The notes below the pieces were generated by a model. It had not been told where the DNA came from. It saw only the letters and a program-made list of their open reading frames with translations, and did not search any database. Shown one piece after another: positions 11,801-22,848 of a stretch of 64,000 nt of DNA; the stretch's first letter is position 1; every line of letters starts with the position of its first letter. Location: NCBI GenBank assembly GCA_016508695.1, contig VNKQ01000021.1, forward strand, positions 62,001 through 126,000, in the 5' to 3' direction. Position numbers and translations under genes: made by a program. This DNA comes from Hyphodiscus hymeniophilus (lineage: Eukaryota; Ascomycota; Leotiomycetes; Helotiales; Hyphodiscaceae).

Positions 11801-13845
11801 ACGATGAGACTGATCGACAGCAGACCGTACTGATCCATTCCGGAGCTGGCGGCTTGGGCATGGCCGCCATTCAGATTGCAAAGTATCTTGGCGCAGAAGT
11901 ACGTACCACAAGTTCGACACATGTACCCATGATTCACAAAGCCTCGCGCTGACACCTGGCAGGTCTTCGCTACAGCCAGTACCGAAGACAAGGTTGGCTT
12001 CCTGGTCGAGAAGCTTGGGGTCCGAAGGGACCACATCTTCAGCTCACGAGATTCATCCTTCGTCGACGGCATCATGGCAGCAACCGGAGGGAATGGAGTC
12101 GATGTCGTACTCAATTCGCTGACGGGTGACCTCTTGCACGAGTCCTTGAAAGTCTGTGCCATGTTTGGACGGTTCATTGAGGTGGGCAAGCGAGATATCA
12201 TCGATGCCGGATAGCTCAACATGCAGGTGTTCCTAAAAAATCTGACCATCAGTGCATTCGATCTCAGCGAACTTTACTATCATGACAGTATCGGTGCGAG
12301 AAATCAGTTCGGCAGGTGAGTTATGAATCAATCTCAGTCCAGATGATCATTGGGTTTTCCTGATACCAATAGCCTCTTCACGGAAGTCATGGACCTGTAT
12401 CGACAGAGGAAGATCTCATCAGTCATGAAGCCAAAGGTATTCGATATCTCGGAACTCACGCAGGCTTTGCGTCACTTCTCTACCACAACCCGTCTTGGGA
12501 AGATCGCCGTATCTCTGCGGAATGAGGACTCCATGGTTGACGTTCGTATTGGCCATTATAACCAAACACCCTGTATTCCTTCTAACATGCTCTAGTTTGT
12601 CCCAGCAAAGTACAAGACGTCTTTCGACCCAGAGAAGGCATATCTGCTCACTGGAGGCCTGGGCGGTCTGGGGAAGAGCATCACCAGCTGGATGCGATCC
12701 AGAGGCGCCGCCAAGTTCGTGTTCTTGACCCGCTCGGGGACGAAGAAACCCGCTGCCGAGAGGCATGTACGCGAGCTGATGGACGGAGGCGCTGATGTCC
12801 TCGTGGTTGAAGGCGATGTCTGCAATCAGCAGGACGTCGAGCGGGCCGTGGCAATGGTCACCGCTCCTCTGGGTGGAGTGATCCAAGCAGCTATGGGACT
12901 AGATGTACGTGCCTAGTCTACAGCAGTATCATGATTGAATTAGTACTGACCCTCTCAATAGGAAGCATTGGTCTCATCCATGTCCAATGCCTCCTGGCAT
13001 AACGGTCTCAGGCCCAAACTGCAGGGAACATGGAATCTCCACAACGCCATCAGAGGCAGGGACTCCGAATTGGACTTCTTCCTCATGACAAGCTCCATCT
13101 CTGGAAGTATCGGGAGCGCAACCGAGGCGAACTACTGTGCCGCAAATACCTTTTTGAACAACTTCGCTCGCTATCGGAGGAGTCTAGGACTACCGGCCAT
13201 CACGATCGGCCTAGGGATGATCACGGGCCTGGGCTACGTCCACAATAACCCCGACATCGAGAAGCTGCTTCTTCGTCGGGGACACCAGAGTCTCACGGAA
13301 GACGAACTGCTTCAGATCATCGATATCTCATTGGCCTCGTGTGGTTCGGCGCAAGACCTGCTCGACGACCCTCTGGCTGCGAGTCACGTCCTCACGGGCC
13401 TGGATCCAGCGCTGCTCAAAGAAGCACGAGATCATGGCATCGGCGAGATCATTGGCATCCTCGAAGATCCCCGAAGTCGTTCACTGGGTGTGTCGCCGGT
13501 CGACGAGTCATCCGAGAGCGGAGTCGGCAGTGATCGATCTCTGCCCAAGGCCCTCGTGCAGGCCATGAGTGTGAACGTAGACAAATCCGGTACTTCGATC
13601 CTCGACGCCATCATCTCCCTAGCGAGGAAGAGCCTATATCAGATCTGATCCTACAGCCGCTTGAAAAGCTCGAGAACTCAGTTTTCATGTCACACTATGG
13701 CTTGGATAGCATGCTGGCTGCCGAATACCGCACCTGGTTTTACCAGACCTTCCAAGTGGACATTCCGTACTTGGAGATGCTTGCCCCCACGGCGAGCATC
13801 GCCAGTTTGTCAGACATCGTATATCAACAGCTTTTAAACTCGTAA
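5824..13845 (+). pseudogene. Highly reducing type I iterative PKS, broken by several lesions
   Basis: Domain order is KS-AT-DH-(degenerate methyltransferase)-ER-KR-ACP. Catalytic residues are still readable: KS Cys in DTACSSS and His in VECHGTGT and NLGHAEA; AT Ser in GHSSGE; DH His in MKDHKLDEKIVFPG and Asp in HPVLIDAILQ; ER cofactor loop HSGAGGLGMAA; KR loop TGGLGGLG and Tyr in EANYCAAN; ACP Ser in YGLDSM. Lesions: splice donor at 6478 reads GA instead of GT; TAA at 7438-7440 (codon about 453) in the C-terminal KS; a one-base loss near 10975; TAG at 12212-12214 in the ER; a frameshift near 13620 just before the ACP. The methyltransferase region lacks a GxGxG SAM loop. The intron at 6842-6889 uses GC-AG. 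It would have made a reduced polyketide chain; as sequenced it cannot give a full enzyme. Indels could be assembly errors, but the stops and splice change are substitutions. Confidence 0.85.
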
Positions 13846-14744
13846 GCTCTTCAATATCTTGGTCCTGGGTTTTACAAAAATGATTGGAGATCTTTTGAAT
13901 GCAGGGGTTTTTTGTGTTTTTTTCTAAAAAAGGGGACAGCCAGTCTGTTGATTTTAACTGGTAACATTCTCAAAAGCAATTAGCAAGATTATAGAGATTG
14001 AATAACGTTTGATAGCTATTAAATCCAAGCTTTAAAGAACCATATATGTGCACTTTATAATATAGCTTTTACAGTGTATACTAGTAAGGTTACAGCTATG
14101 CTTCAGAACTTACTTATCTTTAAGCTTAGTTAATTGGTTTTAGTATGTCAACTCTATTGTTAATCACATAAACTCTAAATAGCTTTCTAATCGATAAATT
14201 GGTTGATGTGGTGATGGTTGATTCCTAGAATATAGGTGGGTGCTGCACATAAAGCTACAGCTGACGCGAGGTCGTTCCATGCCTCCAACCACTTTGGGTA
14301 AATATCGCAACAGTTAAAGTAAGATAATGTTACTGTTCTCAGAGTAACTACATTATGTAAACTAAATACGCTTATAAACAAATTGAGGTTCTTTATTATA
14401 TTCTACTATTCATATATCAACTTTATTATTTTAATATAGTCTAAACAGCTATTAGTATGTTAACTTTCATACTTTTATCAAACCGAATCTTGATGACTTC
14501 TACTCTAATAGCCTTGTAGCTACTGCCTTGAGAGTTTAATAACGGAACCTTAAAACACTGTTCCTAAATGCCTGCTAAGTGTAAGGTATAAAAGAAGAAA
14601 CAAGGTTCACCCAGGGAGAAACTCTTCTTCTCTGCCTTGAAAAGTAACAATGAACAACGCAAACTTCACAACAAACCATATCATCAACTTGGAAACGCAA
14701 TCAAGAACAAATTCTATTTTCAGGCCGCGATTACGTATTGTCAT
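13846..14744. other. AT-rich intergenic stretch
   Basis: Convergent space between the HR-PKS end and the bZIP-ankyrin gene. It is AT-rich with short A/T runs and has no supported coding frame. It may be a RIP-affected (C-to-T mutated) remnant, but no repeat partner is seen in the window. Confidence 0.4.
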
Positions 14745-16178
14745 TTACTCCGCGAGATGATGCTTGATGTGGACATCAGCGCCTCGCATCAGCAACAACT
14801 CCACAACCCGTTCATCGCCCCGCTCAATCGCATCGTACAGTGCCGTCCTGCCCGTCTTGTCCTTGCGGTCGATCTTCGGAGCAGTGGCCAGGATCCTCTC
14901 GACCGCCATCTCGTTGTTGTACTGCGCTGCGAGATGCAGGGGGGTTCTCCCCGCGTGGTCTGCGGCGTCGGTGTCGGCGCCTCGGTCGAGAAGCAGATCG
15001 ATTATCTCGGCCGTGCCGTTCTTGGCTGCTAGATGGAGAGGCGTCTGGCCGTTGTCGTCTTCGCAGTTGCTGGAGACACCTCTTTGAAGGATGAGAGAGG
15101 CGATGCTTATGTGTCCGTGCTCCACAGCGAGGTGTAAAGTCGATTTGCCTTGCGGGATCATCATCATTTGCTGCTGCTCGTTGCTGTTCTTCATGTAACC
15201 AAAGCCCCGACTGATTTGACTCATCTCTCCGCAGAGGGTGCTGGTTCCATGGTCATGGTCAGCGGCCATAGGCTGCAGGTCTTGAGACGACAAGAAGCTT
15301 GAAAAGTTGCCAAAGGAGGAAAGATGGTCCATGTCCTAGTTAATGATGGTTTATAGTTAGTGAAGGCTTCCCAATTCTCACTCAAATGCGACAGCTTTCG
15401 AAGGGAAACTTACAGTAGAAGGGTCAAAATGTTCCAGACCCTGACTAGGATGAGTGGCTATATTGGCGAAGGATTGTGCCGCCGCATGGATACCATGTAG
15501 ATTATTAGCTTCCCCGACGTTTGATACTGGTGGCATATCATATTCTACTGCTAGGTTGCTATCTGTCTTTCGGCTGCGAGTAGCAAACGTATCCTTATTG
15601 CTGCCGATTGATTCACTGGGTTTGGCCAGATCTGCAGGTGTCTTTGTGGTCGTTGTTACCACTGCAGGTATAAACTTGGGATATGGCTACTGCTGCTGGT
15701 TGGACTTCTTCTCGCTTCCCGGTCTACTGCCGGCCGACCTCCTCGACTCTCGAGACCATATGCCGTCAGTGAGTGCTACTGGTGCAGAAGGCGAAGAACA
15801 AGTGGCGTTTAGGAGATCTTGATGTTCACTGGTATTGTCGGCTGAATGGACATCTTCAAGCAGGCCAGGGGAGCCAATTGAATTCGAGCGTGACGATCTG
15901 CGGTGGTCATGGGCAGCAATTTGTTTCTCCAGATCTTCCACACGTTTTTTCAAGCTAGAGCCTATGGCATGCCCACTGCAAATCAGCAATCTTGTATGTA
16001 TATATATGTATGGGTTCGGAGACTGGCAACACTCACGGTAGGTCCGTTGCGAGAGTCGATTTTGGATCTTCCGTCGCTCTCTGAGATCCGTGATTCTGGT
16101 CCAGTCCTCGTCGTCTTCAATATCCGCCTTGCGGCTCTGCTTTCGTGGCTGTTGCTGCCACGACTCCGAGTCCGCCAT
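14745..16178 (-). pseudogene. bZIP-ankyrin (TOXE-type, bANK) transcription factor with an in-frame TAG
   Basis: Exons 16178-16037, 15961-15414 and 15335-14745 join in frame. Residues about 30-50 form a bZIP basic region (ERRKIQNRLSQRTYR), followed by only a short heptad stretch (LKKRVEDLEKQI). The last exon encodes four ankyrin repeats (such as STLHLAVEHGHISIASLIL and TPLHLAAKNG). A basic region plus four ankyrin repeats without a proper zipper is the layout of the pathway regulators TOXE (HC-toxin) and APS2 (apicidin). A TAG at 15687-15689 lies right after three CAG codons and separates the DNA-binding part from the ankyrin repeats; the frame stays open beyond it. I found no intron that removes it. 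Either the gene is dead or a splice form was missed. It probably controlled the neighbouring HR-PKS or aminotransferase genes (inference). Confidence 0.8.
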
Positions 16179-19100
16179 TTCAACCGCCGCAATGCAGGAT
16201 ACGAGTGCTAGAGATCTTGGACGGTGCGGGCTTTATTCAAAGATTGGTTAGAGGAGGGATAGTAGGGGAAATATGGCCATGCTTGGTCGGATGCATGTCA
16301 GGCTTCAACATATCGCTTGCTTTTTCCCTTCTTTCCACCTAATGTATAATGAAGGATTTGATCCTGATTCCGTTTGACATGGGAATTATAAATCGGCATG
16401 TGTTCGAAGACTACGTCGGAGAATTAAGGCGTCCGTCTCCCGCGCGGCCCCTCTTACTGTAAGTAGAAATATTATATGTTGAATGTTGTAATGTGGGTCG
16501 AGTAGATGAGGCGGCGGGGACAATGAGGTGAGATCCTAGCGCAGGGATAGTAGCATGCTGGGAACAGAGGGAGAAGGACTGTTTACTCCGTGAAACCTTA
16601 GAGATTGGTTCATTCGTTGATTGCCACCATGTTCAGTAGCACACCGTCCACTAGGTATGTAGCAAAAAAAAGATGCATTAGCTAGATATTGGTTTGAGCA
16701 GGTGCCAGATACTTCCCAGCTTGCCTCACCTAATAATGGTAGAAGACATGATGATAATGGTCAGTCAAATGAAACAAAAGAGCTATGAATAGCCTGCATA
16801 TGTAGGCTAGATCGCTGTCTGAAGAGATGGTCTTGTTATCTACCATTATCAGCACTATAGTATTCTTTCTTAATTCTTTGACGCTTATTCGCATACACGA
16901 TGCCGTTATACTCGTACTAAGTACAATCGTTATCAGACATCGCCATACTGGCTTCAGAAGGTGCAGGCAATCTGACACAAGACTGTCAGTCGACAAGCAA
17001 CGCAACAACATCGGCCAGATTGCGTACTGTAGCGTGGGATGCCTTACTTGGTCTGGTGAGATTATAGCTGCATGCTCTGACGTGCAGTGGCAGTGGTCCA
17101 GGAATTCTGTAGCGACTTTCCTCTTCGGCTGCAGCCATGAGAGGCCGGACATATTGTCCGTAGGTACAGTACCCCGCTCTTCCAAATTGTCTAGACTTTC
17201 TTACTCTCTGCGCCACTGGTACTGCTTTTCGCGGGGAAGCCAAGCCCTTAGCAGAAGGGGAGGGACTGTTGGTGGACTACAGACTACAGGGCAGGGATAA
17301 TGCGCTGTAATCTACTACTATATAAATCTCGAGTTCCACGAAAGACAGATTATCAGAGCCTCAGATTATAACTACCGTCCATCTTCCACTTGCTATGGCT
17401 ACAGTGCTTACTTAGGGCTACTGAGCCTCTGAAATGCTTACCGGCGAGACGGACGCTTACATGTACCGGCGCATTGTGGATCTCGGCCCCGGCCGGCAAC
17501 CGTTGGTCCGTACGGCCGGCATCCCCTGCTCCATACATGAAAGCATGGGATATCGGTCTGATGCCCATGGGATTTGGCTGACATGCGCATGGCATTGCAT
17601 GAGTTCGGCAATATGGGATTGTACAATACTGTTCCACTCCCAATGGTAGATGGATACAGTAGGCGAGGCCCGCAAACTGTCTCCTTGCACGCTTATGGCC
17701 GACCTTCGTAATATGGCTCGACGTTCCAGCCTATGCACGAGATGGATGGCAAACCGTTGGGTTGATTCAAGGATCTGGAGCTTTAAAGTCGTATGAACCA
17801 TACGCGTATTAAAGACAAAATTTCAATCTCGAAAAGATTAGTTGAGATTTCGCCACAATGATAGGAAATCGGAGAAATACGACACAATGTGATTGATAGA
17901 AGGCCAATCAATCAGTAAACCAGTCCTTGATATAATCGCTACATGCATGAAACAGTAATTATACTAAGGAATAAGGTGACAGTGATCGATCGGTCGATCG
18001 ATTATTGAACAATGGCACACAATTAGTCATGCGAGAAGTCAACCCTAGTGGCCCACATCCCGCTATTTGGAAGTATGCTTGTTTCAGTGATATTTTAGTG
18101 CTGAGATGTTACGTGGTAAGACGTCTGCTGCTTGCACGTGCTACAGATCAACCGCCACCAGGCGTACTAAGTCAATGTAGTTTGGAATCATTTGTTCTTT
18201 TTGCCTTCAACAAAGTTGTCTAACTAATAAAATGAATTTCATGCCAGTAGAAAAATGATGAGATTCATCCCATGTGCTTATTACATGGCCGCGGACCAAG
18301 TACTCCGACATCTTGGAGACCCCAACTTGATACGTTATGTACTAGCAGGAGAGAAGCACTGTCACTATGTGTATTGACGGAACGATCCGGCTTCTACTAG
18401 TCGATCCCAGCTCCTGATCCTCCAATGACTTCTTTCGGCAAGAACCACGAAGTTCGACTTTATCGAGACGAGATGAGAATGGGGTGCAAAGAAAAGGCTG
18501 TTCATCATCCTTGGCGTCAATCATTAACCTTTTGCCCACTACTACTATCATTTCAATGCTGCCATGAAACTCACCCTTTTTATCTAACCCATCGCCCACG
18601 AATTACTTCAATGGTAGTATTGGATTCCTCTCAAGGGAACTGTCATCTGTCTCCATCTGCGGCTCATATTTGTCACTTACGTCCCGCCCTTCCACGGATC
18701 GGCCTCGATCCGAACTCTACAGCGACTGTCCTGCAGTACGCTAGAAGCAAAAATCAGCCGCTAGTCTTCTCCTGGGTATCAACAGCGCCAAGCACAAGGA
18801 GTTCGGTGTCACAAAAAGAGTTTCTAAAGTGCTTTGATGTGATGTCCGCCTTCGCCCATCTTCTACTACGGCTTCACCCAACGATGAAAGCATTAGCGAG
18901 CGACGTACTATCAAAGCCTGCTTTTTTGCGTTTGAGTCAAAAGGTGCGAACGACTGACTGTTACCCACGGGTTGATATAACTGCCCTGTCGAAAGAGAGA
19001 AAGTATTGAGTATAGTACAGTAGGCTACTCGTAGATCTGTTTTTCTTTCTTAAATCGTACGGAGTAGCATGTTTTCCTTTACTATCACCGCCTAACGTTG

Positions 19101-20820
19101 TGTTACTTTGTCTTTGGTTGTTAAATCAAACTTGTGCCGCAGCCAACTCGATTTCTAGCCCTTGATATATATACAAGTTGTTACAGTTGGCTTCCACTCA
19201 GCCTTAGAGTACTTTCCTCGCTTCAAAGATGTGTCATCCGAAGCCAGATTAGAAAGTTACGATCTGTGGCTTGCAAGATCTGTGACGCCTACGACTAGCG
19301 TGATGGGTTTTGCTCTGTCTCTTCTGGCCCCTTACTCTTCTTGAACGGGGGGTTTACTTACAGGCGGCGGGTGCATTAGACTCCCCTCTTAATTATTGTA
19401 GTTCCAGCGCGATATATACCTCGTTTCGATCATCCCACCGCATTTCTATGAGCCAACAGCAGCAGGATCATCGCCCAGACACACTATACTAGGCGTCTTG
19501 TCTAACCATATTTTGAGGTGATATACAAGTATCCGATTCCCGGTATATATTTCCCGAGATGACTCTGAGTTCCTCGTCTATGCACTGTTAATCGCCGCAG
19601 CACTACAATTATAAACTGGTCTGGCGCCGAGTGTCAGTCATGTTCTTGTACAACACAAAACCGCTACAAGGACTAAAAAGCTTAGCTGTAAACACTCACC
19701 TTTTTGTTTGCTCAGTATTGATTTTGAAAGTGTGTTTGATTATCAGATGATCTTCAAACGGGGGTAGTTCTAGCCTGCAGTAAAGAGAAACATTACTTGG
19801 ATGTTCAGAAGTGCGTATAATCAATCTCCCACTATTCTTCGGGAACAAATCTTGCTTCTTTGTAGCAAACCTGAGAGCTTGTAAAACAGCCATGGAAGGG
19901 TCTGAAACGACTCATGCTTTCCGCCGCTTTTCTCTGGTATCGTAAGAAAGAGCTCTTTTAGAGACAAACAGGTAAGCAAAAATTGTCACCATTAACTTCT
20001 CCATAGTCCCACAACCAAAAAAAGGAGCTGACTTATTTTTCTGTGAAAAAGCCTTGGTCCTTGTCTGGCCTTTGCATTTGCAGCATACCATCTTGACGAC
20101 GTGTAAGAAGCATGTCAATGTCTACATGAATAAGCAATGCAATCGTGCTTTGAAATTGCTGCATTACAATACTCACTACTCAGTAATAGCTTTGGTATAG
20201 AGTGGGATTAGTCGGTCATCAATCTGACCGACCAAACAAGATGAATAATCTGCTCCTGATCTTGGTTCTTTCTCGTGATAGATAATCTACTATTCAGGTT
20301 AGCTTTGGACCTCTTAGGTCGGGTTGTGTGATGGGCTGATATATCTTACTCAGCGCATCCATTGGCTGACTTCTTGAATACACTTGGACTATGCCGTCAA
20401 TGTTTCTATCTTTCTCGCTAATAATGTGGCTGTATTTTCAGAGGCCGAGAAAACACATTAACCATTTCCAGGTTACTTTGGTATTCTCCATCTTCTCTGA
20501 AGATTAACGGCGCATTGATTTCAGTTCTTCGTCCTCGAAAGTTTGGCATTGACGGCAATAATACAACCCAGCTTTTGAAATTAGCTCACGACGTGTGATT
20601 ATCCAAAAATGGTGTTTGCACCTCTACCACGGGCCGATCTAGGTGCGGATTTGGACTTATTCTCTAAATTTTCTGTTCTATTGCTTTTGAAGCATATTCC
20701 ACCGTTCTGTAGCCAACTGGAAGAACAGTTCATAGCTAATGATTGAATCTCATAGATTGGGATTGCATAGGAGCTAGCACTTTACAGGGTATGCAACAGG
20801 AGTGACAAACCAGATCCTAG
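16179..20820. other. Long intergenic region without a supported gene
   Basis: 4.6 kb with many short overlapping frames on both strands but none with recognisable motifs. The longest, 18425-19009 on the plus strand (194 codons), looks like chance coding. Near 17982-18002 there is a run of overlapping GATC/TCGA units forming an imperfect palindrome. The first exon of the downstream aminotransferase may lie in the last 100 bases. Confidence 0.45.
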
Positions 20821-22185
20821 GGCGGACAAAAATTAACTGGTTCTCTTCTTGAAGTGCACGGCCACGTTGAATCATCGTTCTCTACAGAAACTGGTGCATG
20901 GAGCGATCTCAAGTTTGTCGAGGACCCTTTCCTGCGCGTTCATGGTTTGGCACCCGCACTCAATTATGGTATGCCCGCCTCAATATTCTCTCTCATCCAT
21001 ACGGATATTGGAAGACTTCTTTTTTGAGATCTGGATGAGAAATGAAAGGATGACGGAGCAGAATGGCTGATCATGGATGGATTGCACAGGCCAGCAAGCC
21101 TTTGAGGGAATGAAAGGTGTGTAAACTGTCTCTTTTCGGCCCTTATTTTATCCGTGAGACAACATACATGAGGCTTACCTACCCTTCGAACAGCATTTCG
21201 ATTCCCGGATGGATCGATAGCAATTTTCCGTACGAAAGACCATGCTGAGAGATTCAATCGCTCATCCTCTGTTGTCTCGATACCACAAATTCCAACAAGC
21301 CATTTTATCCGTGCCGTTCATTTGGCTGTGGCTAGAAACGGCGAGTTCGTACCACCGCATGGCAAAAAGGGCGCACTTATGTATATTCGGCCAGTAATCT
21401 TCGGTTCCAGCGCAGGTCTAAGTCTCAATCCCGCGAAAGAATATACATTCTGCGTATACACACAACCCATCAATGCTTATCATGGTCTCAATCCTCTCGA
21501 TGCTCTCATTCTAGAAGATTACGATCGCTGTGCTCCACGTGGGACTGGGGCAGCCAAAATCGGTGGCAATTATGCACCAATTATGAGATGGACAGAAAGT
21601 GGGAAGAAATCCGGTTTCCAGACCATATTGCATCTGGATAGCAAAACCAATTCTTACATAGAAGAGTTCTCATCCTCGGGTTTTCTCGGTGTTCAGAGTG
21701 ACCGAGGGAAGCCTGAGACGTTGAAGATCGTTGTCCCTGATAGCACCAACTTTGTGCCCAGCATCACGAGCGACAGCTGTGTACATCTGGCGAGAAGCAA
21801 ATTTGGGTGGGATGTTGAGATCCGCAAGGTTATTAAATTGCCCCATCCATCCTAAAGTATAAGCTCCGACCAAAGACCAATTCTGACACCATAATCGCCA
21901 TAGATAGCCTATGATGAAATGCCATCATTCCGAGAAGTCCTTGCAGTTGGCACGGCCGCTACAATAGTGGCTATTCGCTCTATCACAAGCCTTTCAAGAC
22001 AACAGAGATTCACTTATGTCGAAGAAGATCAGCACAAGGAGTCCAGCGTCACCAATCATTATGCCGCCAATAAATTGACAGATACACTATGGAGAATCCA
22101 ACAGGGTTTAGAGGATGATGTATTTGGATGGTGTGACAAAGTTCAAGAGCCTAATAGCGATGCATCTATTTTTAGTGGTCCTTAA
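20821..22185 (+). CDS. Class IV PLP aminotransferase, branched-chain (TOXF-like) type
   Basis: Exons 20821-20968, 21090-21116, 21194-21828 and 21904-22185 join in frame, about 364 codons; the true start is probably slightly upstream in a small exon I could not fix. Family marks are in order: LNYGQQAFEGMKAFR (across two introns), YIRPVIFGSSAGL, the PLP-lysine segment GTGAAKIGGNYAPI, the phosphate loop region EEFSSSGFLGV, and the C-terminal EVLAVGTAATIV. The last intron has a weak donor (GTTATT); without it a TAA follows 26 bases later. Enzymes of this group aminate 2-oxo acids. TOXF (HC-toxin) and its apicidin counterpart do so for an unusual fatty amino acid. With the bZIP-ankyrin gene it recalls those clusters, but no NRPS is present here. 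Confidence 0.82.
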
Positions 22186-22848
22186 TAAGAGATAATTCTG
22201 GAATCACAGCTAAATCTATTATAATAAATCTTGTTGGCTAGTTATTTTCAGTCTTATTAGAAAATACACAAACTATGGAAAGTATTATTTACTACTACGC
22301 TTACTCGTGCGGCATCCACAATTCCACTCCCGGGTATCGACATTCCTCTCCATAGCACACATTCTTCGAGATGGCGTGGCAACCTTCCGAAATCTTCTCA
22401 GGGGTATGATCAGCAAGAATAATGTGAACCCGCAGAAGTTGGTAGGGATTCGTACCGTACCGAATCCGACCGGAAAAGTATTCAGCCTGTAACGCGATTA
22501 TGGTCCGGACGTGGCAATAAAGGACTGGGAGCAAGGTGCTGTGAGATGTAATTAGGAATGCAAGTTCATATGTGATTTTAATCCATGAATGAGAAGAAAC
22601 GGTGACTAATTTATCTAAACAGGTCGAGGGCCATGTAAAAGTGTATTAGCTGTTCATTGAGGAGGAAAAGATAGTCACAGTCGCCGCACTAGCAACGGCA
22701 TCAACTTCGAAGAAAATATATCCAACATGCTCCTTAACTGGAAAGAAAACAAAGAGTTTGAAAGAAATAACAATTTATCACTCAATACATTAGGATTTAC
22801 AAACGTGCGTGTCCGTACTATCCATGTTCCTATGGCCGACTCGAAGTC
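22186..22848. other. Convergent intergenic region
   Basis: The aminotransferase (plus strand) and the NR-PKS (minus strand) end here. I see no gene. It is a natural boundary between the two cluster parts. Confidence 0.5.

Noticed and set aside
17982..18002. GATC/TCGA-rich imperfect palindrome as an AflR site
   Set aside because: The half-site spacing is six, not five, and no gene starts close by.
18425..19009. 194-codon plus-strand open frame in the long gap
   Set aside because: No family motif, odd composition and no splice-linked partner; treated as chance.
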